A DNA stretch of 64,000 nt from the NCBI GenBank assembly GCA_949126835.1, contig OX421497.1, positions 43,360,226 through 43,424,225 of the forward strand, written 5' to 3'. Numbering within the stretch: position 1 is the stretch's first letter; each line of letters begins with the position of its first letter. The translations under genes were made by a program, and so were the position numbers. This DNA is from Anisus vortex. Lineage: Eukaryota; Mollusca; Gastropoda; Planorbidae. This document shows positions 12,601 through 24,089 of the stretch, one piece after another. The notes beneath the pieces are model-generated. The model had not been told where the DNA came from, did no database searches, and saw only the letters and a program-made list of their open reading frames with translations.

Positions 12601-13524
12601 GCCAATTTATAAAAAGCAATTTTGGACAGTGGAAAATTGCAAAAACAGAAAACAACCAAAAATTGCATTCAAAATGTGAAAGTAAAGACTTATAATATAT
12701 TATGGTCTGTTCTTGGAATTAGTTAATGGGAGTATGTCATGTATCTGTCATAATAAATGAAATAGTGCTTGTAATCTTCCAACAATTGTGAAACTCCAAC
12801 CGGTCTGGCTGCTTTCCAAAATTTCATGTGCTTCCGGGCTATTAGGATTTCTGTTTTTTTCAAAATGTGGGGTTGGCGTTGCCTGCTTTAGGCAGGAGAG
12901 TCTGCATGTGGGACGTCTGGTATGACGAATGTTGGCGGGCGATTTTGGAGTTTTCCAAAATGTTGAACCCATCATTGTCTCTGGTCATCTTCTTTGTTAA
13001 TGGGATTACCTTCTCCCCTTTTTTGTTTGTCTTCTTGTTTGAGAGTGTCATGATGACATTATATAGAATTTAAATATCTTGTCCTTTTTGCTGCTGCCTT
13101 GTTGGTCTCTATTGCTAGCACATCACAGAACAGCCCCTTAACATCCCTTGCACTTTTCTTTTCTTGGGCCAATTGATCTTGAATGGCTTTCATTATCTCT
13201 TTGTTATTGCTTGAGTTGATCTTTTCTTTATGTTGTTTTTTTTCAGTCACATTTCTTATCATCTGCCATCTTTCAGAGTTTCACTGCTGCTGGGTGTTGA
13301 ACTTATATTTGGGTCAATAGTTTATGTCTCTAAAAGCTTTACTTAAAAGGTTTCCAGCACCCAGTGGTGGTCTGAGGCTTCTTCATCATCTCTTTAGGAT
13401 CTTGTCTCTTGTAGGGATTGTGTCCATTTCTAAGAAAAAGTGATGTAGTCGACCCGATTTGCAGTTGCTGTCTGGTAAGAACAAGGTTTCTTGTGTATGT
13501 CTTTTTGCTGGAAAACACGCTATC
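12601..13524. other. Non-coding DNA
   Basis: Several short overlapping frames on both strands lack domains, composition bias or splice context. I do not support a gene here. Confidence 0.45.
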
Positions 13525-13525
13525 A

Positions 13526-13652
13526 CCCAATGGGCACACCACGTCGTATTGACGTGGAAAGAGGTGGTTTCTATGTGTTTTTGTGGTTTCCATGTGTTTT
13601 TGTGGTTTCTAAGTTTTTTCACTGTCGATACGACGTGGTGTGCCCACTGGGC
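13526..13652. mobile_element. Small MITE with 24-bp inverted ends
   Basis: The left end CCCAATGGGCACACCACGTC is mirrored by GACGTGGTGTGCCCACTGGG at the right end. Each terminus itself contains a small CCCA/TGGG palindrome. The core carries two copies of TGTGTTTTTGTGGTTTC. No clear target duplication was found. Confidence 0.75.
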
Positions 13653-14317
13653 AGGCCATTAAAAGTGCAGAAATCTGTAAAATGCTCACAATTTTTTTTC
13701 ATTAATCCCAAAGCCTGAATTACCATCATCATTTTGTTCCCACTGTTATCTTGTCATATTTTCACATTCATATAACCATTAGTGGGTGAGGCATAATTTT
13801 TGTTTTTTAAAATTATTGTCTTTGAAATTGAAAAAAATTAAAAGTTACCTATTTAAAAGATATGCACATTTGTACTGACTGAAAAGCAAGGTGTTCAAAA
13901 TATTATTACTCATCTTTTTATTGTTATTTACATGACCTTTAATAAAATATGAATTTAAAACATTAATATAAAATTGTGGTTGAATATAGGCCCTCTTTTT
14001 TCTTTTTGGAAAGACTACTATAACTTCATTATGTGTAAATTGCATTTTCATTATGATTAACTTCAAAGTAGACCCTGCTATATTTTGTAGTAGCCCCCCA
14101 TCCCTTAGGCCTACAGTTCAATTTGATTTTCAAGGTTTTTGTGTGATTTAGAACCACACCCAATTATACTTACTGGTATGTTATGATGTATATATATTTG
14201 TAAATAAATATTTTGTGTTCCATTACCTGTAATGTGTTATTTCACAATATAAACTTCAGTATTAAGTTGTTTTTTTTTAAAATATCTGTAAATAAGTCAA
14301 ACACACATTAATTAATT
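13653..14317. other. Non-coding AT-rich DNA
   Basis: No gene, RNA or partnered repeat seen. Confidence 0.45.
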
Positions 14318-14705
14318 TGCATTGTTTTATGTTCTTATTACACTTGTAAAAGTTTCTTTTTATGAAGCCTAATGTTTTGTTAGATTTTTTAATTAGGCCT
14401 ACTTCATTAATATGTGGATTCCAAGATAGTTTATCATTAAATGATTTAATATTATAACTCCTAAATGCTTTGCATTTATTTGTTTTGGTTAGGTCTTTGG
14501 GGAAGTCAAACAGGCATTAGTTTTTTGCATTGTTTTATGTTCTTATTACATTTGTATAAAGTTTCTTTTTATGAAGCCTAATGTTTTGTTAGATTTTTTT
14601 TATTACTTCACCATTATGAGGATTCCAATATAATTTATCATTAAATGATTTATTATTACTCTTAAGTACTTTGCTTTTTTTGTTTAAGTTAGGTCTTTTC
14701 CATGG
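14318..14705. repeat. Tandem duplication of a ~200-bp segment
   Basis: The block starting TTGCATTGTTTTATGTTCTT at about 14318 is repeated from about 14525, sharing AAGCCTAATGTTTTGTTAGA, the TTTATCATTAAATGATTTA core and the terminal TTAGGTCTTT. The two copies differ by small indels. Confidence 0.85.
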
Positions 14706-14761
14706 ATGATGTAATTTGTAATTATTTGTTTCTTTTTCTTTGATACTTTACCCTTAACAGT

Positions 14762-14897
14762 TGGCACTTTTCTGGTTGGAAAGACATACTTTTCCGGGTG
14801 GAAAAACATACTTTTCTGGGTGGAAAAACACATTTCTGGGTAGAAACAAAAATTACTTTTCTGGGTGGAAAAGCAAACTTTTCTGTGTGGAAAAAAC
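14762..14897. repeat. ~24-bp minisatellite
   Basis: Six degenerate copies of a unit around CTTTTCTGGGTGGAAAAACA. The antisense reading frames across it are repeat artefacts. Confidence 0.85.
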
Positions 14898-15221
14898 ACT
14901 GAGCTATATACACGTGAAGTGCTCAAGCAATTAAAATGGAGAAGAAAAAATGGGTGAAAATGAGGACTTTTAAATATAATATAGATAGGTGCACTGTCTT
15001 GTACTTTCTTGGACTAAAATCTAAACCCTCCAACATACACTTGAGAACGAAGAGGAAAAACGGGGAACAAACAGCATAAACAAACGAATACATACTTTTA
15101 TACAAATATCAAACATTACAAAATAAACTATTACTATACAGTTTTAATAACTATCAGAATTCACAATTAGAACATAACAGTTCAAAGTTAATTATAATTA
15201 TAATGGCATAAAAAAAAGACA
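14898..15221. other. Non-coding AT-rich DNA
   Basis: Nothing supported. Confidence 0.4.
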
Positions 15222-15605
15222 AGCTTTCCAGCTCTTATGTCATGGGCGTAACGACGTTCAGGGGCACACCAAGGTTCTGTCCGGACGTCAGCCACCCTGT
15301 GGCACGCCGAAGTCGTGGCGTGCCGTGTAACTCAGTGTACGGTTTCCGCAGCCACGTGGACTATTTTTTCCCGCTGCGGAATTCCTCTCGGATCACATTA
15401 ATATCGTGCTGGCTCGTCCGTACACCTGCAATGTCGCCCGGTAGCGCAAATCCCATATTATAGGTATGGGTATTCAGGCATCAGGGCGAGGTTGAGGTGG
15501 GAACGCAGCGCTAATTGCTTCCTCCCCACTGAGAATCGGACCTCTCGGCGGTAAAATGAGTCGCGCAGCACTGGCTGCGTTCGCTTTTGCTGCTTTTTTT
15601 GCAAG
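15222..15605. repeat. GC-rich dispersed repeat X, copy 1
   Basis: Markedly more GC-rich than its surroundings. It shares in the same order with 40326-40762 the blocks GGGCGTAAC, CACACCAAG.TCTGTCC, GCCACGT.GAC, CCTCTCGGATCAC and CCTGCA.TGTCGCCCGGTAGC. Two copies with matching block order show a dispersed repeat. I cannot assign a class. Confidence 0.75.
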
Positions 15606-15639
15606 CGGACTGGTGGTTTCCACACCTATCTAATATTTA

Positions 15640-15780
15640 AATATTATATTACAGACGCTCCTTCTATAAAGAAGATTATTGCGTCCTACGCTCATCCGTG
15701 GTCCGAGTCTAGTCTTGCATCTTTATGTTTAAATTATTTTAAGTTACTGGTTTTCCTGTTTGATCGGGCAACCCATTTAC
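15640..15780 (-). mobile_element. SINE family 2 copy
   Basis: Contains the diagnostic ACAGACGCTCCTTCTATAAA GAAGATTATTGCGTCC core (written in two parts), then GTCCGAGTCTAGTCTTGCAT and a TTAAGTTACTGGTTTTCCT end. Other copies lie at 24672, 34355, 48444, 51907, 52228 and 60594. The copy at 51907 shows the tRNA-like head on the minus strand. Confidence 0.8.
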
Positions 15781-15939
15781 TGATTTGATGCCCATGGGTA
15801 CATAGACTGACTCCCACGCCAAAGTGGTACCTTGGTGAAACGTCCCCTTGACGGCTAACGGAAGCGGCGAGGACGACTTGGTATAGAGCGGACTGATCGC
15901 CCACTACGCCGTAAGAAAACAAATTCGGTCACCTACGTT
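15781..15939. other. GC-rich unassigned sequence between two SINEs
   Basis: Composition resembles a repeat (CGCCAAAGTGGTACCTTGG, ACGTCCCCTTGACGGC) but no second copy is visible in the window. Confidence 0.3.
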
Positions 15940-16224
15940 CTCTCCACTGATTAAGTGAACATCTCATGCGGCAGCGCGTTCGACTGGCGAGCCGAAGGTC
16001 CCGGGTTCGAACCCTGGTGCAGGCTAGGATTTTTTCCCGGGTCTGGAGGGTGTCCCTGAGTCTACCCAGCTCTAAATGGTACCTGACCTTAGTCGGGGTA
16101 AAGTAAAGGCGGCTGTGCATAGTGCTGGCCACACAATCAACTAGTATGCCGTGGCCGCAGAAACTGGTGAACGCTGCTTCATCGGACCTACGGATCATTT
16201 CGGTCCGACGGGTACTTTACTTTC
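15940..16224 (+). mobile_element. SINE family 1, full-length copy
   Basis: The best copy of the most frequent SINE here. Head: A-box-like GCGGCAGCGCGTTCGACTGG and B-box GGGTTCGAACCCTGG, typical of a tRNA-derived polymerase III promoter. Body: GGTGTCCCTGAGTCTACCCA, GGGGTAAAGTAAAGGCGGCT, GCCGTGGCCGCAGAAACTGG, and a terminal GGTCCGACGGGTACTTTACT. The head-to-end length is about 285 bp. It is a retroposon rather than a tRNA gene: there is no acceptor stem at the 3' side of the B box. Confidence 0.9.
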
Positions 16225-16326
16225 ATGCATCTTGCCGTTTCTCTTATTCAGTTACTGTAACATTTGTTAGTAGTATCTTCCTCAAAGCCACAGCCAGTAA
16301 CTCCAAAGGGTACAGAACCTCTACAG

Positions 16327-17191
16327 CATGGGTCGGCAACCTTATGCTAACAGTGTGCCAAAGTAGATATTTCGAAATCATTCAGTGTGCCAACAGCGTG
16401 AAAGTCAAACTGCTCCATTATACTTAAAAAAAAATAAAATTATTGGACAATTTAACTCCGTGGCAAGACCAAGGCCAAAAGCAAAGAAGATTATTTTTAC
16501 AGAAAATCGTTAAGGCGTTTTATATTTAATACAAAATTAAAGTGTTTGTTATTATCACCCTTTGTATTTGCATTTATATTAAATACAATATTTTATTACT
16601 AAACTTTCACATTCATGGTAATTATAATATTGTCTAATCCTTATCATTTGGTAGTCAAGATGAGGATCTAACACTTGTAAATGTTAATTATATTTTGTTC
16701 TGTTTAAAGTATAAACTGAATTGTCCTTTAAAGTGTTTTAACGTGGATTCTTATATAGCAATTAAAGACAAAAGGAATAGATACGTAGTAATCATGCAAA
16801 CAGGGTAGTTAATGTAATGTTTGGAAATATACATATACATTCTTTAGTCTTATAATATTTACATAAATTTCAAATACTTTTTACAGTTTGATCATGTCAA
16901 AGTTATAAATTGTAAGCCATTTAATCTTTGATAAAAGAAAAAAAAAGAAACATAGAAATATTAGTTCACATAAAACGGGTTAATTAAAAAAACGTTTCCA
17001 CATTTGATTCAATAGTGATGCCAAAAAAGTTATGTTTGTAAATGCAACTCACTAAAATGTGTCGCGTCATTCAGAACCGGAAATTGTTGTCTTGTTATCA
17101 CTAAAAACACACCTTAAAGGTCTCTCGCGTGCCAATGAAAATAGTTCTGCTTGCCAAGTTTGGCACGCGTGCCTTAGGTTGCCGACTCCTC
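16327..17191. mobile_element. hAT-like non-autonomous transposon, 865 bp
   Basis: The left terminus CATGGGTCGGCAACCTTA and right terminus TAGGTTGCCGACTCCTC are flanked by a perfect 8-bp direct repeat CTCTACAG (16319-16326 and 17192-17199), diagnostic of hAT transposition. It shares subterminal GTGTGCCAAA, ATCATTCAGTGTGCCAACAG and TTTGGCACGCGTGCC blocks with the element at 1369-2638 but is about 400 bp shorter. No transposase. Confidence 0.93.
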
Positions 17192-17269
17192 CTCTACAGT
17201 GCTGATTGTATCGCTGACAAAGAGTCACGAGACTATCACTCCTGTACTTTGCTGCGCTAAAGTGCAATG

Positions 17270-17720
17270 ATAAGATTAGATAAGATAAGCGTCTTTCGCT
17301 TACGAACGTCCTCTTGGATTGCGTATACTGTAAATTGGCAAAGTCTTATGGTGTAAAAGGCCTGAAGGCTCATGCTGTAAATGATCAATAACTAGTGTAA
17401 CAATCACTTAAATTAGCATTGCCTGTACAGAGTTTGTAGACTGAGGCTGTAAACGATGAAAAGCTCCAATAACTTATCACATAATTTAGCATTGTCTACT
17501 TCTGTAAAGAGGTTGTAGGCGTATTTTGTATTCAATCACTGTGGGTCAGTTAATTCCTTCTGTAAATCGGCAATGTCTTCCTTCTACGGCAAAAGATCAA
17601 GTCTACATCCGCTGTAAATTAACATAGCCACATTTTAGTGTGCAAAGCGTCAGTAGAACTCTACAGTAATATGTGCTTGCCTCCTACTGTAAAGGGTCAA
17701 GCAGACTTCTAAAAGTAACT
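17270..17720. repeat. Degenerate tandem-like array
   Basis: Irregular recurrence of a CTGTAAAT..GCA(A/T)TGTC word roughly every 60-80 bp. It reads like an eroded satellite. Unit boundaries cannot be fixed by eye. Confidence 0.4.
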
Positions 17721-18029
17721 TTACTTGATTAGAATATCCCTACGCTCATCTGAAGTAAAAAGCTGGGAAAACTGCAATTTATAAACAGAAATTACAATGA
17801 AGATGCTAAATACAACAAGGCTGACATCGACACGTGTGATAATGGCAAAGAACATGACGCCGTATACTATACGATGTAAAAGAGGTGAATAAACAAGAAA
17901 ACCATAAAAACACAGTTTGTATCATACTCTCTTTATTTGCAAACTAAGTTTACCATCATGTAATTAAAAAATATCTGTGTCGCAAATCTCAAAAATATCT
18001 CCTTACTCTGTATGAATTGTTCTAAAAAT

Positions 18030-18360
18030 AATCTTAGCGCATAATTTTTTTGTCTAGCTTTGCGCCGAAAAAGTATAAAAAGTTGCACAGGCATTTTTAA
18101 CGCGAAATGAAAATTTTTCTTATACTTTCCTTTTGAGAAATGAATATTGTCATAAGTGTAGTATTATTAAATTGTTTTAACTGAAAATTTGATAGGATGT
18201 GTTGTTAGTCGCCACAAGTCTGCTGTCCAAATTTCAGCTCGATTGGACAACGGGAAGTCGTCGAAAAATCGAAGCCAATTCTTGCACGACGATTGCTTGC
18301 AACCAGACAGACAGACATAAATTACAACTTAAAATAAAGGAAGTAAAAACAACTATAATT
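18030..18360 (+). repeat. Dispersed repeat Y, copy 1
   Basis: Shares with 31640-31800 the blocks GAAAATTTGATAG, TGTTAGTCG, ACAAGTCTGCTG, CTCGATTGGACAACGGGAAG, GTCGAAAAATCGA and CAGACAGACAGA. Its 5' part also resembles 29130-29220 (TCTAGCTTTG, CATAAAAAG). It looks like a retroelement 3' region, but no coding part is visible. Confidence 0.65.
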
Positions 18361-18417
18361 CGTTTTTCAGAAGATTCACACACGCTGTTTACATGTACCT
18401 AGCCCAATTACACGCGG

Positions 18418-18560
18418 TCTTCTTCTTCTTCATAATATTGTGGAGACTCCTTTAGGACTGAGGAAAGAGGCCACAATTTAACTACACAAGATAAAAAACA
18501 TCACAAAAAAGAATTATAAACAGATGACAGAGTTTCACATTAGGTTTTTAGTCCAGTCCT
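18418..18560 (-). repeat. Possible (GAA)n-tailed retroelement end
   Basis: On the minus strand a unique segment (CCTCTTTCCTCAGTCCTAAA) ends in a GAAGAAGAAGA tail, the same kind of tail as other LINE ends in this window. Only one copy was seen. Confidence 0.35.
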
Positions 18561-19563
18561 TCAGTGAAGATTTGAAAGCCGGCTTGTTGCCTTTTTTTAA
18601 AAATTGTCTTTTATTCAAGAGAAGTTAAATACGTTTGTATACGATGTTCATTCCGACGTATATTTAGAAAAACTAGCTTTTGTTAAACGGCAAGAAGTGG
18701 CGAAAGCCTTGACCACGAATTGTGTATTGGAAGTTATATTATGCACCTGGAAGGATAAGTAATGTATGTACCTTATAAGACAATAATCTGGTTAAGTGAA
18801 TCTGTTTTACATCAAGTGGTCACGTATTAGGACTCTTGACTAGAAAATCGAAACAAGGAATAAGCAGGACAGATAATAAATATATATATATATATATATA
18901 TAACCTCTATTATGTCAAATTGCATTAATGGATTTTTGAATATTTTTTTTCAGATTCTCTGTAATATGTTGTTTGCTTTGCAATAATACTTTTACTAATC
19001 TATTTTAAGATTCTGAAAGTGGATATTTTTGGGCGCGGGGATTTCCCTAAATCTGTTGTCCACTTGATCTAAATACATAACCCCATACATAGTTTATAGC
19101 CAGATTTATCACATCATAGACGTTCGAAAACATTTGTTGACCTTGTAGCATGAGTGTTTTTATTATATCGATTAAAAGCACGATACAATATTTGACAGAC
19201 TGACTCAAGACGCCAATTTTTCAGGTAAAATTTTAGATATTTCTCAAGATGAGACAGTTTAACTCATTCTTCTCGATACTAGACCCACCTGCCATTCGAC
19301 CATTTGTCAAGTCACCCACTAGACACCTTCATAATTTTGTCTTTTATTGAAAAGCTTTTTCTCCGTTTCAAATAGATAACCGATTAAGCAGTGTTATTAT
19401 ATGAAAATATCTTGCTAAAAGATTACTTGAAACTGCTGTATAAAGTTCAAATACTCAAACATTTTCTTAATAGGGTTTTTAATTAGGAAAGGGGCTTTGT
19501 AATCTAGAGCAAGTGAATTGATATTTAGATTTACACAAGGCATTCTGTATAACTGGTATGAAT
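18561..19563. other. Non-coding DNA
   Basis: AT-rich with a (TA)n run near 18881-18901. No gene supported. Confidence 0.45.
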
Positions 19564-20782
19564 CAGCTAGCTCTCTCTTTCTCTCTAGCTCTCTCTATTT
19601 GGCTATCTCTCTCTCACTCTCTCTCTCTAGCGCTCTCTCTCTACCTCTCTCTCACTCTCTCTCTCTAGCTCTCTCTATTTGGCTATCTCTCTCTAGCGCT
19701 CTCTCTCTACCTCTCTCTCACTCTCTCTCTCTAGCGCTCTCTCTCTACCTCTCTCTCACTCTCTCTCTCTAGCGCGCTCTCTCTCTACCTCTCTCTCACT
19801 CTCTCTCTAGCGCTCTCTCTCTACCTCTCTCTCACTCTCTCTCTAGCGCTCTTTCTCTACCTCTCTCTCACTCTCTCTCTCTAGCGCTCTCTCTCTACCT
19901 CTCTCTCACTCTCTCTCTCTAGCGCTCTCTCTCTACCTCTCTCTCACTCTCTCTCTCTCTAGCGCGCTCTCTCTCTACCTCTCTCTCACTCTCTCTCTCT
20001 AGCGCTGTTTCTCACTCTCTCTCTCTCTAGCGCTCTCTCTCTACCTCTCTCTCACTCTCTCTCTCTCTAGCGCTCTCTCTCTACCTCTCTCTCACTCTCT
20101 CTCTCTAGCGCGCTCTCTCTCTACCTCTCTCTCACTCTCTCTCTCTAGCGCGCTCTCTCTCTACCTCTCTCTCACTCTCTCTCTCTAGCGCTCTCTCTCT
20201 ACCTCTCTCTCACTCTCTCTCTCTAGCGCGCTCTCTCTCTACCTCTCTCTCACTCTCTCTCTAGCGCTCTCTCTCTACCTCTCTCTCACTCTCTCTCTAG
20301 CGCTCTTTCTCTACCTCTCTCTCACTCTCTCTCTCTCTAGCGCTCTCTCTCTACCTCTCTCTCACTCTCTCTCTAGCGCTCTCTCTCTCTACCTCTCTCT
20401 CACTCTCTCTCTCTAGCGCGCTCTCTCTCTACCTCTCTCTCACTCTCTCTCTCTAGCGCGCTCTCTCTCTACCTCTCTCTCACTCTCTTAGCGCTCTCTC
20501 TCTACCTCTCTCTCACTCTCTCTCTAGCGCTCTTTCTCTACCTCTCTCTCACTCTCTCTCTCTAGCGCTCTGTCTCTACCTCTCTCTCACTCTCTCTCTA
20601 GCGCTCTCTCTCTACCTCTCTCTCACTCTCTCTCTAGCGCGCTCTCTCTCTACCTCTCTCTCACTCTCTCTCTAGCGCGCTCTCTCTCTACCTCTCTCTC
20701 ACTCTCTAGCGCTCTTTCTCTCACACTCCCTCTATAGCGCTCTCTCTCTCTCTCTCTCTGGCTATCTCTCTCTAGCGCTCTA
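19564..20782. repeat. 1.2-kb CT-rich minisatellite
   Basis: More than thirty tandem copies of a ~34-38-bp unit: a CT dinucleotide run, then AGCGCTCTCTCTCTACCT, then CTCTCTCA. Length variation comes from the CT runs and an extra GC in some units (AGCGCGCT). The strand is almost entirely pyrimidine apart from the AGCG box and the TAC and CAC words. The reading frame at 19518-19772 is a translation of the repeat and not a gene. Confidence 0.95.
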
Positions 20783-21055
20783 AATTACGTGGACTTCTAA
20801 TAAGCAGATCAAAGTATGTCACTTACGACTACGTTCTTGCCGAAATTTCCCCGAGTACGTACGATCTTATATTTCAATTTTCGTAGCCATGTTTAGGACC
20901 CTTTGTAGTTTTTTCAATTCACACTCTGGCAGTCCAATGTATAGACAGTTCGCTTAGTCTAGATGAGAGATTACCAGGCCTACGATTAAGGTCTCAAATG
21001 CCTCTTTTGTTTAAATATTTCTGATACTTTTTATTCTTTAAAATCTATATATAAC

Positions 21056-21304
21056 CAGTGCTTTTTTGTGCCGGTACGCACCGGTACGTCGTACCGGCAC
21101 CTTTTTCAATGTGGGGAAAAATTTTTACTTTTCTTCTATTTTAACGTTTATTTTTTATTTATAATATTATTAATTTGTTAATATTGAATTATTTTAAAAT
21201 TGCGCGCAATAAGAATTAAAATATAAAATGCAAACTGCTTTAAAAGTTAGGCAATCCATCACTGAGTACCGGCACCTATTTTTTTTTCAAAAAAAAAAGA
21301 CCTG
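21056..21304. mobile_element. hAT-type MITE, 249 bp
   Basis: The left end CAGTGCTTTTTTGTGCCGGT and right end GTACCGGCACCT...AAAAAGACCTG are flanked by a perfect 8-bp repeat TATATAAC (21048-21055 and 21305-21312). Next to the left terminus is a CCGGTACGCACCGGTACG imperfect palindrome. AT-rich core, no coding capacity. Confidence 0.92.
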
Positions 21305-21312
21305 TATATAAC

Positions 21313-22727
21313 CATTTTGTTAAAAATATGAACCAGGAAAAGATTCAAAACCTGTGGCAATTGATTCAAAACAAGCGACAATAGCTTCAAAACAAGTGAC
21401 AATATTAATTTTTCATAGTCGAAATCCTTTCCTATTAAAACATCTCAAATGGCTACGAGATTTGGATTCTTCCTTCGAAAATAAACACACATTTAAGTGC
21501 AAATATTGAACTAATTACTTAAAAGTTATCTTTGATATTTTGTATAAATGATTTTATCAACATTCAGATACTAAATACACTATTTACTATCAAAATCAAA
21601 TGTTGACTAAATTTTGAAGCTCTTCACTTGGTCTTTAAAATTGCGATGTAATAATGATTCACCAAAAAAAATCGGGTATTTCCGAACTTATATTTAGCTT
21701 TTTGTAGCTATAATAAATATAAAGACTTTAAAGACGCTTTTTTTTAATTAACTGTAAACAAAGGATGTAGGATTTTAACATTTGCAAACAAAATAATACT
21801 GGCATTTTTTCTTATAAAATAATGTAAGTTAAAAAAAAATAGGATTAATTTTAAAACTAACAGGAAATAAATAAATATAGCCTTACATGTTTTTTGTTCT
21901 TTTTAAAGCAGTAATTGAAAATAGTTTATTACCGGTATGCAAATCTATAACACCTACTTTTAAAGCTTTTGATAGACATTGCTTTCATTGTTATAATAAT
22001 AGGCCTACTAATAAGTGAATTGAATTTCATTCAGTCTGTATAGGCCTATCTTGCTCTGACTGTGCATAATTTTAAAAGGCTATTTAATTCAACGATTGAG
22101 TCAACTATTCTGTTGCAAAGAGTTAAGAGTCTAGACCTTGTTAATGAGCCTAAGTAGGCTGTAAACTTATCATAAGCTAATCGAAGTATAGGCCTATATA
22201 GGACATTTTTTCTGTGCTAGTCAAACAATACATTGTGCACCATAATATAATTTTTTTAAAGTTAATATTATACTATTTTGCTTTTCTTTTTACTACTAAT
22301 ATCCTGGTTCGCTTCTATAATACATATACTTAGAAGGAAGAAGGATATACATACATTTATACGTACATACAAATATAGCCTACAAGGATATCTAGTCAGA
22401 TGATAATTTCACAACTAAAGAGTAATAATGGCTTATGTAAACTGTTTGTCCATTAAAATATACAAACATTTTATGTATAAGCTTATACGACTTTTAGTTA
22501 ATATATGACAATGTGTATCATTCTCTCTGAAAAAGTAGAAATAATTTTTATTTGTATTCCTTCAGTTGAATGTCGGATGTTATTGTACACTTTCAAGGCA
22601 TGTCCAAAGGGTGATATTGTAGGTATTCATGGGAAAAAATGACCTCATACTTCATAATGTAGTTTTTAATTTAGAAAGAAAAGTGAGATAGATGTAATGA
22701 GAACGAATAACGAGAGAGAAATTGTAT
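21313..22727. other. Non-coding AT-rich DNA
   Basis: No gene or RNA seen. TAGGCCTA palindromes at 22000, 22041 and 22189. Confidence 0.45.
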
Positions 22728-22750
22728 GTTTGTGTATGTGTGAGAGAGAG

Positions 22751-22782
<32 letters not shown>

Positions 22783-23092
22783 TAGGGGTAGGGATAGAAA
22801 TAAAGCGTGGGAAAGATAATTTAAAAAAGTAAAAGATACATTTTGGAATCGAGAATGAGTGAAGTAGAGAAATAGTAAGATGGTGAGAGAAATAGAATAA
22901 GAGACTTAGAGAGACGGAGAGAGAGACATATACAAATTATTACAAAAGCAGTTTTTAAAATGAGAGATAAATAAAGTGATAGAGTTAGAGAGAGAGAGAG
23001 AATTGGAAAGATAATAAAGACTGTAATACAGAAAAATGAGAGAGATGGCGATTGAAATAAGTTGGGATGAGGGGGGGGGGGGGGGTTAGTTA
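22728..23092. repeat. GA-rich simple-sequence region with poly-G
   Basis: Interspersed (GA)n runs, the longest near 22756-22782, and a G run at about 23071-23086. The strand is purine-biased for over 300 bp. Confidence 0.85.
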
Positions 23093-23221
23093 TATTTCAG
23101 TTTACGTAGTGAAGAAAACGGGCAGCAGTTCAATAACCCAACTATTAATAGTATACAGTCAGTGGTGATATGATTTAAAAAAGTAGCCTAATAGTGTTTG
23201 TCTATATGTGTTTTATAACAT

Positions 23222-23266
23222 GTTATACCAGTCTTCTTCTTCTTCTTCGTTCTCAGTTATACCAGT
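23222..23266 (-). mobile_element. 23-bp LINE 3'-end insertion with 11-bp target duplication
   Basis: The segment 23233-23255 is the last 23 bp (minus strand: TGAGAACGAAGAAG then GAA units) of the retrotransposon found complete at 42353-46703. It is bounded by a perfect 11-bp direct repeat GTTATACCAGT (23222-23232 and 23256-23266). The complete copy has the same duplication length. This is therefore an extremely 5'-truncated reverse-transcription event of that family. Confidence 0.85.
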
Positions 23267-23329
23267 GATAATGACAAAAGAAAAGAATAGAAGATGATGA
23301 GAGTAGAAGAGAGATAGTTATAAGTTATA

Positions 23330-23375
23330 TGATAGAAGCGCCATATAAATAACCATTATTATTATTATTATAAGA
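23330..23375 (+). repeat. LINE 3'-tail-like fragment
   Basis: GAAGCGCCATATAAATAACC followed by (ATT)n resembles the CR1-like LINE terminus at 6525-6555. Too short to prove. Confidence 0.4.
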
Positions 23376-23442
23376 TATCAGTTGTTTTTTAAGGCGTAGA
23401 GATAAGAACAATTTTATTTTACTATTGTACATGTATATTAGG

Positions 23443-23474
<32 letters not shown>

Positions 23475-23730
23475 TAAGTAAAATAAATTTTCCTCTTTAA
23501 TAAAACAAGAGTTGATTTATAAATAGATTGTTCTACGTCTCTCATACTCCCTGCGTAAATTCTGACGCAAGAGGTTGCAAATGCGTTGCTATATTTATGA
23601 CTGCACCCCCGTTTTACTAATAGGTTCCATACCAAAGGCGGGAGTCGATAACCTATCTATTAACTAAACGGAAATTTCCGATTTATGCTGGATTAGTAAA
23701 GTATCTCCCATCAGTTACAGTCTATCTATA

Positions 23731-23853
23731 TGGCCTGCGAACCAGCGTTCTCAAGTCTCCGTGGCCACGGCATATATTAGGGGATAGTGTGGCCAGTACA
23801 ATAACCAGCAGCCTTTACTTTGCCCCAAATAATATCAGGTACCCATCAGACAC
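23731..23853 (-). mobile_element. SINE family 1 fragment
   Basis: Reverse-orientation body segment from GCGAACCAGCGTTCTCAAG to CAGGTACCCATCAGACAC. Head and terminus are missing. Confidence 0.8.
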
Positions 23854-24089
23854 TTTATAATTGTTATATATAAAAAAAAGTTATTACATAAATAGTTTAT
23901 TTTTGTAGTTGTAGGCTAAAGTATTTTAATTTTTAAGCAACAGCAAGTCATGCATAATGATCTTGCGAAAAATTGATATGTTTCAATGAACACAATTTAA
24001 AGTGAACATTTCATGTGAAGACACGGGATCAAACAGTAAGCAGATATGGTAGGGATAATTAATTTATTTTAAAGTAGACCCCTAAAACA

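Noticed and set aside
12748..13722. Cluster of short frames on both strands
   Set aside because: Mutually overlapping, no domain content, part of it a MITE with inverted ends.
15950..16030. tRNA gene
   Set aside because: A and B boxes are present but the acceptor stem does not pair and the sequence continues into a dispersed SINE body found many times in the window.
19518..19772. 84-codon Leu/Ser-rich frame
   Set aside because: Translation of the CT-rich minisatellite; no coding evidence.
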